Assembly: GCA_023213315.1 (NCBI GenBank)
Contig: JAKCPI010014325.1
Coordinates: forward strand, 124,001-188,000
DNA length: 64,000 nt
Source: Euborellia annulipes
Taxonomy: Eukaryota; Arthropoda; Insecta; Dermaptera; Anisolabididae
Direction of reading: 5' to 3'
Below the pieces are notes generated by a model, which was not told where the DNA came from, did no database searches, and was given only the letters and a program-made list of their open reading frames with translations. Made by a program: the position numbers and the translations under genes. Below are positions 21,193 to 32,590 of this stretch, piece after piece. The stretch's first letter is position 1; each line of letters begins with the position of its first letter.

Positions 21193-21500
21193 CAGTCACG
21201 TCTGAAAAAAAGCCCACCTGCCTAAGTTGATCGTCATGCTGTACACGCTGTACATGCTGAACATGGCAAACATGCTCGCGCGTTGGCGTCGATCGTAGAC
21301 GTATGGTGTCTGATAACATCGCAATTGAAAGGCAGAAGGCTCTCTGCACATGTGTTCGTCCACCTCAAAACCGGTGATTATCGAAAATTTAGCACGGTAA
21401 TTGATTGATTCGATGGAGGACAGCCAGGTGGACGTGAACCTCCCACAACCCGAGATGCCTATCACAACGTCAAGCTGTTGTGACACCTTGAGGAATTCCG
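21193..21500. other. Splice-site-bounded island, possible exon
   Basis: On the plus strand a good acceptor (TATGTTTTTTAG at 21192) and donor (CCG|GTAAGG at 21501) bracket 308 bp of complex, CpG-containing sequence, but each plus frame has stops, so it would be a non-coding or UTR exon. On the minus strand a single frame stays open across the island (about 100 codons, ends at 21196), with possible weaker splice sites. A tandem pattern TGTACACGCTGTACATGCTG lies at one side. I recognise no protein domain. Alternatives: pseudo-exon or conserved non-coding element. Confidence 0.35.
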
Positions 21501-21861
21501 GTAAGGATAAACATCATCATATTTATATTTATAGTTATTAAATATGTAAGAGTTAAAACAAAACAGGAAGAACTTGAATATTTTAAAAGAATACCAACAA
21601 TAAAGCAAATGATTGATTGATATGGGAATTTTTCAATTAGCTATTAGCATATACTGCATGCATATATTACGGCTAATCTGCGAAATCTGGTAAGCTTAAA
21701 AAATGTGTATCTCCAGCCTTTGCTTTTTGTTTATTTCAAGTATCCCTAAGACCAGGAAAAGTTTTTTTTCTGTTCTCCAGATTATTCTTTAGTAACAAAT
21801 CTGAAACATATCATCATGTTAGTGATGAGATACTGAAATTATAAATTATTTTTATTTATAA

Positions 21862-22000
21862 CTAGTCGAGGGGCTTCGCCCCCTGGACCTCCCTCCAGCT
21901 AGCTCTGGCCCGCCTGCGGGGCAAGCAAACTTAATGTTTTTTATTCTTCCTTAATTGTGTAATAACATCACATCGTGGATTTTTAAAACTACAAACTTTG
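21862..22000 (-). mobile_element. Helitron-like 3' end (reverse)
   Basis: Reading the minus strand it ends ...CGACTAG next to T, with a GC-rich hairpin (GCCCCGCAGGCGGGCC, 21907-21922) some 40 bp inside and GGAGGTCCAGGGGGCG between. Two further loci (26724 plus, 40537 minus) share this arrangement. CTAG endings at an A/T junction are a Helitron signature. The 5' end is not located. Confidence 0.5.
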
Positions 22001-22119
22001 TCCGGAAAAATGATGTTATAAAAATAAATAAAATCTTTTAAGTTTGCTGGTGGTACTCTACTGAACATCAAAACTGTCCCAAGTTAGGGTATTTGACTGT
22101 ATTTACTATTTCCTGTAAC

Positions 22120-22250
22120 AATATGAAATTTCGCTAGGTCTTGTCTTTGGGGAAATTTAGGTACATTACTGATGTACTTTTATAGTTTTTTCAAAGTTAA
22201 TAAAAAAAAAGACACCGAGCTGAAGCTCGGTCAACCCGGAACTTGTTTTA
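22120..22250 (-). repeat. Dispersed repeat family B, reverse copy
   Basis: Reverse of 3868-4035. It holds the clear hairpin ACCGAGCTGAAGCTCGGT and the words TTCGCTAGGTCTTG and ATTACTGATGTACTTTT. Confidence 0.65.
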
Positions 22251-22489
22251 GGAAAGACTTTTTAATCTCAACAACAATTTGACAAAGCAAACAGAGAGAT
22301 TGATTTTTTGCTGTATAGTAGATCTTTTAAAATGTGAGGTCCTTCCAGATCCTAAAATATGATTGTTTACTATTTTATGTTTGAAAAATGAACAATTGAT
22401 AAACTTGAGGAGAACAAAATATGAGGTTTGTGAAGACATATTTCACGGCCAATTTGATATATAGCAAAAATGAATAAACAACTGTAAAG

Positions 22490-22660
22490 AGTGAAATTGG
22501 AAGGCCGTGGTTAACTCAATTATGTTGTTGGGCTCCGGGCCTTTGTCATCTCTGCGGTCAGTTTGTACCTATTATCTGCACAAGGGCCTCTACCTGGGAG
22601 GTCGTCTCGGTTCCAGATAACCCTTCCCTGCCCTTGGCCCTTCTTTTAAATATCGTTCTT
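22490..22660. promoter_or_regulatory. Candidate regulatory island
   Basis: Complex sequence: GTGGTTAACTCAATTATG, GGGCCTTTGTCATC, CCAGATAACCC. Motifs resemble HNF1/homeodomain, Sox/TCF and GATA sites. No coding signal. Inference. Confidence 0.3.
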
Positions 22661-23890
22661 TAACAGCTGTGACAAATATTAGTTAAATAAAATAATTAAA
22701 TATAAAAACTCTTACTCTAGCTTTACGGTATTAGAAAATAAAGCGTTATCTGTTAAGAGAGAAGAAATAATTTGGCCCCTTCCGACCCCTAGAGATAGAA
22801 TTTGAAAAATAAAGTAAATAAAATACTTTTGGGAATCGGAGCCTATAACATAGTTGGTACAATTTAGGGGTATGAGGTATAAAAAAGGCGAAAAATAAAA
22901 TAAAAAACAAAACTAATTTAACAATTTATCTTAAGAGATACAGGTTTGAGGTTTGAGGGGCTAATTGGTGACATGCAGTGTTAATATGAACCACTTCGAA
23001 GTCATTTTTATCACATATTGGTTCAAGGATAATTGGACAATTGCTTAAGTGGTACAATTTGGTATTCAAATGGCTTAAATAAAATCTTCGGACTGTCTGG
23101 AGTCCGAACAATGCACATTTTCAGAAGATGTTTTTATGATCTTAATTGCGATTGTTCACCACTGATCTTGTTGCTTTTTTCAGAAGGGATCAATTTAGCA
23201 GTTTAATACAAATTTTGACTGTTTCATTCTCATAGTGAATAAATTACAAGCAAAAACCATTAGGGTCCCGGTTTTGTCCGACTTTTCCCTACTATCTACT
23301 GGGCCTCAGGGTTTTTTTTACGGAAAAAGTGGGCCGCACATCTAAAAAGTTTGCGAACCGCTGATTTAAACTATTGTCTCAATCACGCCTATTATTATAA
23401 TATAAAATTTGAAATATTAGTAAAAAATTATTTTTTATTTTATTTTTTTATTTAAAAAAAAAAAAGAATGATCATCAGTAAATTTGCTGAGACTGAATTT
23501 ATTAAATATATATTTATTCGAAACCTTTTTCAGTGTCTTGCCCTTCATAATTAACACTTCACCTTCTGGACGGAAAAATTTCTATATCCTATCTAAAAAA
23601 TATTTTCACTCCCTAACAGAACAAAATTTAGTATTTTATGCCATTTATTCAAATTACTATAATGATGGAATGATCTAATTATATTAATAAAGCGGCAAGG
23701 GCCGGTAACCCTTCAATGAGTAAATTTGCCTAAGGATTAAAAAAAAAATACAAAAAAAGATACTAATAATAATGCTGAGATATTTACTTGACCCATAGAT
23801 TATTTACACGCGGAACGAGATAAAAATAATAAAAATAAGCGGAAATACAATTTATTAAAACCGGATGTAGATAAAGAACTCCCATTGAGG
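22660..23890. other. AT-rich non-coding sequence
   Basis: Includes a GGTATTCAAATGGCTTAAAT repeat fragment at about 23060 with the small hairpin CGGACTGTCTGGAGTCCG. Otherwise nothing recognised; it would be intron or 5' flank of the exon at 23916 if that call is right. Confidence 0.35.
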
Positions 23891-23915
23891 TTGTTGCTTA
23901 TTTGACTTTTACAAG

Positions 23916-24032
23916 CGTAAAGATGCGTATCTGGAGAAGAATCAGAGCCGCAAGGGCCAGCTGCTTGGCAACCAAGAAATGCGTCAAAAGCGTCTTGATT
24001 TGTCACACCAAACTCGAATCAATGAATATTGA
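23916..24032 (+). CDS. Probable C-terminal coding exon, unknown protein
   Basis: After a good acceptor (TTGCTTATTTGACTTTTACAAG, ending 23915), 38 codons run to TGA at 24030-24032. The peptide begins RKDAYLEKNQSRKG and ends LSHQTRINEY: charged, Lys/Arg/Gln-rich, soluble-looking, with helical character. Third positions are less AT-biased than the surroundings. I do not recognise the family. The donor exon must lie upstream and was not found. The reverse strand is also open here, so strand is not certain. Downstream DNA is AT-rich with AATAAA-like words near 24350. Confidence 0.45.
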   Translation, partial: RKDAYLEKNQSRKGQLLGNQEMRQKRLDLSHQTRINEY

Positions 24033-25260
24033 ATATTTACTAATAATCAAGATGGAGACAATTATTCTAATTAATTTATTTAAAAAGGCAGAATGGCAAA
24101 AAAAGTCAATTTTGAGATTTCTGAGGAAATTCACAAAAATTTAAAGTTGTGTGAAAACCACCAACCCTCTAATTAGTATCAATTTTTTTTTTTATTATTA
24201 TTAATCGAGTATTTAAACAAATATACGTGTTATGGATTTTTTACTTAAGTCATAATTTTGATTAATTAAAGAAATCAAAAATCTTACTTAGTAATTTTTA
24301 AATTTTTATATTTAATGATTAAATACTGTTAAAAATTATAAAATATAATAAAAACCATTTTTTTTTAAATCCTTTTATTTAAAAAGAGAAATAATTTCAT
24401 TTTTGCTATTAAAATTATTGAATATTTATAACTTAAAATAAAAGCGTAGGGCACTTCAAAGCAGGGACGTAATTTGGGGGAGGGCAGAAGGGGCATTTGA
24501 CCTCCCCCCTCCAAGGTTTGGGAAATTCTGAGCTTAGCCCCTACATACAAACAAATTCACACTCTATAAATAAGTATAGAAGATGGTATAGATAAAAATA
24601 TAGGAGTATGCCATATATATATGTTTATATGTATACAAATTAAGTAGCAAAGAAAGTAAAGCAAGATCTGAAATGACGTCACTGCTCCAAAGGGGGTTCC
24701 AAGGGTCTAAGAATAGACAATTCCTTAAGCCATCAATGAGTGCCCCACGCTTTTATTTTAGCTCATAAATAATCAACAATTTTAACACCTAAAATGAAAT
24801 TATTTCTCTCTTTTTATATCAATTTAAATAAAAGCATTTTTTTTTTTAAGTTTTTTTTTATTAAATTTTTATTTCAAGCCTTTTAGTCTCTAATAAAAGA
24901 AATTACATTGTGGAATCATTTGAAAATAGAATGATTCGCCTAGGGCTTCATATAAAGTACTATGTACCGTATATTAGTTTGGTCTATTTTAATCTAATTT
25001 TGATATTTGGTGTTGTGCTTTGAAATTATCCAGAATACAAAATTTCAGACTTCTAGCTCATCGAGAAGTTGTTTAAAATTAGACTAAAATTGACTAAAAT
25101 TCGCTGACCTTGAAAAAGCAAGTTAAATAAAAGTAATTAAAATTTTTTCATATTCTTTAATATTTATTCATTTAGAAGGAGGGGGGGGATTACCTTTCGT
25201 ATCATCCAAACTCCGCCCCCTCCCCGAAAAAATTGTTGTTATGTTTAAGTGTTATTTTAT
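24033..25260. other. AT-rich sequence with hAT-like fragments
   Basis: Possible 3' UTR at the start if 23916-24032 is a terminal exon. A CAGGGACGTAATTTGGGGG word at 24463 and a G/C-run block at 25177-25235 resemble ends or interiors of hAT elements, but no matching duplication was found. Confidence 0.35.
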
Positions 25261-25263
25261 AAA

Positions 25264-25516
25264 TGGACCCTGTTATGCATTAGTGTGTCAAGCGCCAAAA
25301 AAAATTAAAAATTGAGTTAAGCACGGAATATTGTTTCAAATGCTATAATTAATAGTATTTTTTATGAAATATGTCCTAAAAAAAATTATATTTAATGTTA
25401 CTTGCACAATTGATAAGAAAAATTATATATATTCCAATGAAAACAAAAAACTTTAATGTTAATTTTCTCAAAACTCGGTAGCTGGCGCTTGACACACTAA
25501 TGCGTAACAGGGTCCA
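25264..25516. mobile_element. TIR element family E, copy 2
   Basis: TGGACCCTGTTATGCATTAG start and mirrored end. 253 bp, closely matching copy 1. A 77-codon reverse frame overlapping it shares a peptide segment with a frame in copy 3 only because the DNA is repeated. Confidence 0.85.
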
Positions 25517-26240
25517 AATATAAAAAGAGGACTCTTTGAGGGCTTGATAATTGCAAAAAAAAATGTAAATTAACACAATAATATAAATTATAGGATGCAA
25601 ATTCCACACTTAGAATTGTCCGTAGTATGTTAATTTTAAACAAGAGATACGTATGAACAATTTCTTTGTATTTAATTAACTTAAAATCATTCCTCCATGA
25701 TAAAAAAATTCCCCTTATTTACCTTAATAAAAGTGATGAATTAGTCGTATAAAGCAAATTTTTCTTTCTCGACTAATAAACAACACTCTCTATTAAAGGT
25801 CATTCAAATGATTAGGTAATAAAAGTCATGTTTTAGGGTCAGCCCTATTAAAGATTTAGAGGTCAGATGCACTTTATTAATACTAATTTCATCTAGGTTA
25901 TGGTTTGAGATTTATTAACTTTCACCGGGATTGCTTTTAAAAATTAAAGAGGCCCATTACTTATTAAGACTTAACTTGTAGAGGGGGTTTATTTTTTGTT
26001 ATAGGGTATTTCAATAAAAACAATTAATAATAGAAACTTGCTAAAGAAGCGAAATTTATATTCAGCTTCAAAATAAGATTAAGAAATTTTTGTCTAAAAT
26101 AATAATATTTTTATAGACAGGTCGAATGTAGATGAAAGTTTTTTATTTGATTTTAATTTGAAAATTTCATAATACAAAAGTTTAATTAAATTTATACTGG
26201 CGCTTATTGAAACCTGATAATATTGGGAATATAAATTATA
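25517..26240. other. AT-rich non-coding sequence
   Basis: No gene or repeat family recognised. Confidence 0.35.
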
Positions 26241-26241
26241 T

Positions 26242-26378
26242 ACTAGGTTATGTGTTTCAAAACTGTTTTATTAACTTTATTATTTATATCTACTCAAAGA
26301 GAGTCTTCTGAAGATGACAAACCGAGAGTCGAAATACGTATAAAGTTAATAAAAGCATTTTGAAACACATAACCTAGT
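26242..26378. mobile_element. Foldback element carrying a hammerhead-like motif
   Basis: Arms ACTAGGTTATGTGTTTCAAA (26242 on) and TTTGAAACACATAACCTAGT (to 26378) are inverted, about 39 bp each. The loop holds the CTGAAGA motif at 26305-26345. The right-arm sequence recurs at 62758-62792 next to another motif copy. Confidence 0.75.
26305..26345 (+). ncRNA. Hammerhead-like RNA motif, copy d
   Basis: Helix I CTT/AAG (3 bp), core CTGAAGA, extra T, helix II GAC/GTC, GAAA, palindromic ATACGTAT as helix III, A at the putative cleavage position. AATAAA follows within 10 bp. A palindromic helix III is the arrangement expected for a dimer-forming type I hammerhead. Confidence 0.4.
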
Positions 26379-26384
26379 GACTCT

Positions 26385-26724
26385 ATGTATAATTCGCTAA
26401 TGTCCGTCTGTCTGTCACCTTCTATTTGGGCAACTTTCCATTTATGCTTAAAGAGGACCTTCTAGGTATTACAGGACAATTATTTTCATCTCGATTCCTA
26501 TAACTTTTTGAGTTTTTAATTCCGAAAGTTACGATTTCTCCCATGGGAAATGTATAGAGAAATATTTATGTACCCATTTGTGTATTCTATGAATGTAAAT
26601 AAATCCTCAAGCAAGCACTGGATTGGAATAGTAATGATAATTTTTTTTCATAATTAAGAAAAGGCGAAGGTCCGCCGCAGGCGGACCCGAGTCAGCTGAA
26701 ACGAATCCAGGGGGGCGCCGCTAG
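26385..26724 (+). mobile_element. Helitron-like element, 3' part
   Basis: Ends CGCCGCTAG next to T. A perfect 8-bp-stem hairpin GGTCCGCCGCAGGCGGACC lies at 26669-26687. The front portion (CCGTCTGTCTGTC ... CTTTTTGAGTTTTTAATTCC ... CCCATGGGAAATG) recurs in reverse at 47540-47720. The hairpin is farther from the end than in canonical Helitrons, so the class is tentative. Confidence 0.5.
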
Positions 26725-27330
26725 TATAATTTAAATTCCCTATACAAAATTTTTTTTAATTTTGTTGAAAAGTTCTGGAAATATATGCTACCCAGTATCG
26801 AGTAATTAATTATATTTTTTTTATCCTTCCCCTACCCATTAGCTTGCCTTGTCGAGTCTCAAGATGAATATTAACCTTCTCGCCCCCCCCCGCCCCCACC
26901 CCACTCCCACACCACCCACCCAAACAAAAATTTAATATTTAAATCCGAATATATGCGCTTGAATAAAATTATATCATGAAAATGTTTTTTAAAATGAATG
27001 GCTCTCAAAAATTGTTTAATCAAAAATTTTAAATTTCATATATATAAAGTAAATCTATATAATTTTTTTTTCTTTCTGGAAGATAGACAAACCAAATGAG
27101 AAATTACTTATGAATTTATTAGTAAATTACAGTAATACAATTATTAAATTTTTTTTTTTATTTTTATAAAATGTAAAATGTTAAATGTCGTCTCTTCTCG
27201 CTTTGTGACTTATAAATGTATTCGCGTATTATTTACTTTTTTCTAGCATATCTAGCGTCGAATAGATTAAGTAAAAAATTAGTTTTTTACTGTACATTAA
27301 ATACATAACACAATTTAGTTACCCCTCCTT
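26725..27330. other. AT-rich non-coding sequence
   Basis: A C-rich tract at about 26882-26930; otherwise nothing recognised. Confidence 0.35.
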
Positions 27331-27540
27331 TCTTATTTGAGCTGGTGCCTTTGTCAAGCGATTGTTTTAGGATAAGGACGAGTGAAAAGATCAATAACTT
27401 GGGAAAGGGATGAGCCCAGCCACCCGGAACTTGTAGGACCAGCCAAGTTCGACATTCTGCCCATCACTCAATCCAGAGAACTTCCCGAAAAGAGCAAATT
27501 TCGATTAATTTCCCCCTTCAAGTTTAAAGTTATTAAAATA
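27330..27540. promoter_or_regulatory. Candidate island, regulatory or cryptic exon
   Basis: Complex DNA with CTTTGTCAAGCGATTG (Sox/TCF-like) and a 60-codon plus frame (27382-27564) with protein-like middle. The nearby acceptor TTGTTTTAG at 27370 would leave an in-frame stop, so I do not call it coding. Confidence 0.3.
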
Positions 27541-28790
27541 AAATTTCTTTTGTTTATTAGTTAGCAATTTTAGCAACAATGGCACTAACTTAGTTTCAGT
27601 CTTCATTAGTCTTTTTTAACCAGGAAGAATAATTTAATGCTGCAATTGATAAAGAGCAATATATTTTGTTTTAAAATTCCATTTATCAGCCTAGCGAGCA
27701 TCCCTAGTAATTATTACCCTTTGTTTGAGATCCCCTTTCGCTTGGAAATTTACATCTTGTGTTGTTTCATCAAAATCCGGAAATCTCCGTAGATGATTTT
27801 CATTTTATATTGTTCTATTTAGGAAACAAAAATATTTAGAAAAATTTTTATAATAACAACAAACAAAATTGATACATCCTTAAAATCCACATATATTTTT
27901 TGCATAAATATTGTCACTATTGTTATTATTTGTATTGATGTTCTAGAAATTGTTTATTTTTTAAATAAACACTTCTTATTAAAACAAAAATGAAGAAAAC
28001 AAAGCAGAAATGTGTTTTGATGGAATTTCAAAAATCTTTCACTTTACATTTACTTTTTTGTACTAAGTTCATTTTTATCAATATCCGAAATTTGTTTTAT
28101 ATTATTTTTACTACGATTATTGTTTGTGTGGGAGTTTAACTTAGTTTGAGGGGAGGGGGAAAGTTTTTTAGATAGTTTTTAAAGTTAGTTTTTCTTTATT
28201 TGAAGTGGCTATCAAATTAAACTTAATACTTTTTCGTGTTTTTTATTCTCAATTTTTTGGCTTTGGGAGCTCGGGCCCTCAGTATTTTTTGATCACAGAA
28301 GTTATATAAAACTTATATAAATCATCACAAATTTATTTCAAATAAATTTCATAACTCTATCATAAGTTGATACTAAAATTAAATAAATAAATAATAGAAG
28401 TATCATCACGCAGGTGTCAAAACTTTGGAAAACATTGAAAGATTCTTTTTTAAAAGGCGGCTATTTTCTCGTCAAGGCAGAAAGAAAAAATTACTATAAT
28501 GAGTTTTATTTTACAATGGATCTACTTCATTAAAAGAGATATACATAAATTATTGTGAACATTATTATTATAATAATGAGAATATTAAATGGTTTAATTT
28601 TATATATAGTATAATACACATATCAAAACGTGTTTATTATACAGACTATTTTTTTGGATAGAGTCGTTAACAATAAATGAAAACATTTGAATATTTTATA
28701 TGAAATAATTTAAAATTTTTATTAAAAATAATGCTCAATTTTTACTTGAATAGAATTGAATAAAATACTAGAATGGTATTTTGAAAACTC
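27540..28790. other. AT-rich non-coding sequence
   Basis: No gene, repeat family or motif cluster recognised. Confidence 0.4.
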
Positions 28791-29180
28791 GCTCATGGCC
28801 CATCCATCGAAAATTTTATTTTCCCATCACGCCGAGGAGATAGCCTTCCCTGTGTAACACGACCATAACATTCCTATAGCTACTATGTAAAATGTGGGCC
28901 ATTTGAGAAGAGATTTTTGGAACGGTTCTTTGCAATGGCCGCAGGCGAGGGGGGATTGTATGGACAATGGGGCGCGATTTGCATGTGGGTGGGCAACACC
29001 TGGCAAATCCCACCTGTGGCTTGAGGACCAAATCATATGACCAAGCAGGTCGCATTCAGGCCAATGGCAATGGCCGGGCGACACCATTGGCCAATAGCAG
29101 CCCGGAGGGGGGACCAATGGCCAATGGCGCCTCGGCCGCTCGCCATTGCCAGGCACACAATTAAGACCTCCACTCGATAA
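28790..29180. promoter_or_regulatory. Candidate enhancer rich in CAATGG motifs
   Basis: CAATGG or its reverse CCATTG occurs eight times between about 28933 and 29150, often overlapping (CCAATGGCCAATGGC, CCATTGGCCAATA). Two E-boxes of the CACCTG type lie at about 28998-29022 (ACACCTGG, CCACCTGT). ATTTGCATG is at about 28977. The flank holds TAATTA and TTATAAAT homeodomain/Hox-like cores. Open frames on both strands are incidental. Motifs suit Sox (ATTGT/CCATTG) or NF-Y (CCAAT) binding. Role inferred. Confidence 0.45.
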
Positions 29181-29199
29181 TTAGACGGCATTACACGTT

Positions 29200-29625
29200 T
29201 AATTACATGAATAATTATACGGCATTATAAATAAGAGCAATTAAAGCAATGTCAAATGATCCAACTTCGGAAAAGGAAGGAGAATACAGTATTAATCAGC
29301 GTTTTCGAAATCGTCGAGAAAACAGCTAATATCGATTTATACCTGTTTTGATGACTTTAATTGTAAAGTTGACGTTATTTTTTGGGTAGAAAGGGGATTA
29401 AAGAAAAAACTCACAGGGGTTTCAAGACCTATCCTAAATATAACATATTTTTAGTAATAAATTTTATTTTATAAATTACATATTATAAGAACAATTACTA
29501 ATAATAAAGTAAAGCAAAGTAATAATAAGTATAATAAAAGGTTATGTAGCTACTAATTACGGAAAAAAACTTTGTTAGCTCAATTATATATAAATATAAA
29601 ATCAATAGGTAACTACAAATGAAAA
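29200..29625. other. AT-rich non-coding sequence
   Basis: Nothing supported. Confidence 0.35.
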
Positions 29626-29930
29626 ATTAGGTGTTGGCTGTGTCTTCTCCCACCCGGTGGTTTTTAAGTGAAAACTTTTTTTTTATTTAAAAAATTTTTT
29701 TTTTTTTTCTCTTATTTATAATTAAAAAGAAAGAAAGTGTTTTTTTTTTTTTTTGTTTTTTTTTTATAAATAAAATTTTAAATTTTTTAAAAAATATGGG
29801 GGGGTGTGATCTTTTTTTGGAATTTATAAAAATAATTGGTTTTTAAAAATAAAAATTATTTATGTTGTGGGGGGTTTTTTTTTTTTTTTTTTATATTTTT
29901 TTTTTAAAAAAAAAAAAAAAAATGCCAAGG
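29625..29930 (-). repeat. Repeat fragment and suspect low-complexity tract
   Basis: The first 40 bp are the reverse of 11490-11555. From about 29680 the sequence is almost only A, T and G runs with no structure, which may reflect poor base calling through homopolymers. Confidence 0.45.
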
Positions 29931-30880
29931 GATGTTAAGCTAACTGCTAATAAGAAAACATTACGCCTGGGAGAGAATTCGTGTTTAGCCCCGTCTTTAA
30001 TTTTATATTTTTTAGGGTTTGTGTGCTAAAACACACTTACCTAAGATCCAGTTATCTTAGTGTTTGTTTTCAAAATATTCACATAGATTGATTTAAACAA
30101 TTTACGAATTAACGTAATTAAATATCAAAAAAAATAGCCATAGGTCGGAAGATTATTTATTTATTTAATTATTAGGCGAGTGCTCAAGGGCGCATCTAAC
30201 AACAGAGGCCATGGTCGGAAGAGGAATCAAATTTTTACAAATATAGACGTTTAATTTAAAAAGCGGGCATACCAATAAGCTTTATGAACAAAGCGTCATG
30301 ACGCCTTTACCATTTCGACTACTTAGTTTGTTAAGAAATCGTACTTTTTTAAGCTACTTAAATTTGATTCATATTTTTATTTTACAGCTATTTAATAAAC
30401 TAGTATATGAATTTGATTTCACAAACTGGGTATTTTAGAATTCAAGCCCGAAAATATATGAAAAATTCATTTTTTGTTACAGTGTAGCCACCCGGGACTT
30501 GTGCCTCTAAGCAGGTCGTTTATTTATTTATTTATTAAATTCTATAATTTTATTTATTTATTGGTGTTTACAATTTTTATTCAATAAAGAAGGTGAACAT
30601 TTATTTTTGGTTTGGACAAAATTTGAAAAAACTAAAAAAAAAAAATTGAATTTAATTGACAAAAATAAGAAAAGGCAAGGTGAAGTGAAGACAAGTATTA
30701 AATTCAAAATTGCGATGATTTTTATTATTTTTTAATTTAAAAGTCAACAAACTCATTTTTAGGTAAATGAATCCAAAGTCCCTGCAAGTACTCAACATCT
30801 CATGTTTACATGTAATTTTTTTGTCTCGCATAAAAAATAATTTTTATTCTAAAAAAAGCGAGGGTGAGTTCAAGGCCAAG
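29930..30880. other. AT-rich non-coding sequence
   Basis: A few repeat-like scraps (ATTTATTTA tracts); no gene recognised. Confidence 0.35.
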
Positions 30881-31075
30881 GGCTCCTGCCGTTTTAATAT
30901 CTTCCCCAAAGGGAGATTAGCCACATATGGCATTTATAGGGTGCCTTTCCAAGATATCGACCTCTGATAAAAGCTATCGACAGCCATTTGATAACAACCC
31001 TAGCAATTGTTTGTTACTGGCGTCAAACCAACATTATTTGAGCTTCCCTTAGGGTGGAGGGTGACCTACAATTTT
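30880..31075. promoter_or_regulatory. Candidate regulatory island
   Basis: Complex sequence with GATATCGACC, GCTATCGACAGCC, CCATTTGATAAC and GCAATTGTTTG. No coding structure. Confidence 0.3.
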
Positions 31076-31394
31076 TTTTTAATAGCATATTCATTCACCC
31101 CTTAATAATTAGGATCTGAGAGAAGGATAGTCATCGAAGCATTTTTTTTAAACAAGTTTTTAAGAAGATATCCTTTTTCTTAGAGAAAATGTTCATTGTC
31201 CATCCATGAGCCAAAACCAAGCAAGATATCGATCCAAAGTTTTTTGATGTCATTTTTAAAGATCGGTAGAGAGTGGACCATTTTCTTAAATATTTTGCTT
31301 ATTTAATTAGAGTTATAGTTTCTGATTTATTAAACTTATTTATTATTAAATATTATATATTGTTGTAAAAATTGATATTATCTTTTAGCTAAAT

Positions 31395-31600
31395 TAATTA
31401 ACGTGAATGGCGACCACGAGCTGCCCTAGCTGGAACTGGCAGTACTTCTGTTCTTTGCATGTCAGTCTCTTCCCTTCAATATTTTCAACAGGCGTCAGAC
31501 CGTGCGACAGGCCGGCCTGTTCTTTTCCTTCCTGGTCACAAAAACCCATGAACCGCCGACCCCACACCGCGGGATTTAAGGCGAAGAAAGAAGAAGAAGA
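31395..31600 (+). repeat. GC-rich dispersed repeat, copy 1
   Basis: Shares CCACGAGCTGCCC, TCTTCCCTTC, TTTTCAACAGGCGTCAGACC and GTGCGAC.GGCCGGCC with the reverse strand of 46862-47075. Both copies close with a CCGACCCC.C.CGCGGGAT block. Composition is unlike the surroundings. The element class is unknown; the short open frames differ between copies, so coding is unlikely. Confidence 0.65.
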
Positions 31601-31722
31601 GGTGATAGCTACAGCACCCTTAAATTTTGAATTAATAATAGCTTCCGATTACTAAAAATAATTGAAAATAATCCCCGGAGATACTTTCTAACATCTTAAA
31701 ATAAATAAAAATAAAACATAGT

Positions 31723-32029
31723 CCGGGATGGGCCAAATTTGCTAAAAAATGGATTCTGAACTGATCCGTAGATCAAAGGAAGTAGGAAAACCACGATCCT
31801 TAATCCGATCTGATTTTCACAAGTTGGATTTAGATCTATCTAAATCCAGAGATCCTGGATCCAATTTAGAATTTCAAATCCTATTTTTAGATCCAATCAT
31901 TTTATCAAATTGCTTTTATTCGAACTTTTTTCCTCCGAATCAAAATCGATTCGGTCAAAATCCAAAATCTTGAATTGGATCGAATTTAGGGAATTAAATC
32001 CAAAATGATTACGATCCTGACCATCCCTG
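31723..32029. mobile_element. hAT-type MITE, probable
   Basis: Ends CCGGGATGGGCC / CAGGGATGGTCA, flanked by AACATAGT (31715-31722) and AATAAAGT (32030-32037), an imperfect 8-bp duplication (6/8). Inside are many GATCC/GGATC and TGGATTTAGATC-like words in both orientations. 307 bp, no transposase. Confidence 0.55.
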
Positions 32030-32039
32030 AATAAAGTAT

Positions 32040-32590
32040 ATATTGAAAATTAATACTTTAAAGAAAAAAAGGAGACGTAGAAAGAGTTGCCTAAATAGAA
32101 GAGAGGACGTTTCGAGTTCAGGTCGTGATCATCATAAGGTACTAGTTGTCAAATGTGTGCTGACCTCTTATATGGCATATTCTTTTTATATAAAGTTTAA
32201 ATTTGAAAGATCATTGAATGAGAACTGTTAAGATGTAAGACAATATCAAGGCAATATAGCCTACAGCAATTTTTTGAAAAGTTCAATACACCTAGAGACA
32301 TTTTGGCAAATAGATCGATGTATGATCTACGCGACTTGTGCTCTAAAATTATATAATATTTAGAGAAAGTTATTTTTATTTTTCTCCCTTTTGCCAGCTA
32401 ATTGCTAAGTATACTAGTACATATATATAAATTCGCATTAATCTTGAGGAACCTCGAGACGAATGTTTAGATAAAAATATTAAAGATTATTGAGCTGAAT
32501 AGTAATATCGGACAGAATGGGTGTCTTGATTAAGTATTTAATCAAAAAGAGTTCTTAGAGAAAGGATTAGAATTTTTTATGAGTGATTGT
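32040..32590. other. AT-rich non-coding sequence
   Basis: Nothing supported. Confidence 0.35.

Noticed and set aside
27382..27564. 60-codon plus-strand frame with protein-like composition
   Set aside because: The strong acceptor upstream would include an in-frame stop, and no donor or family match was seen; kept only as an island.
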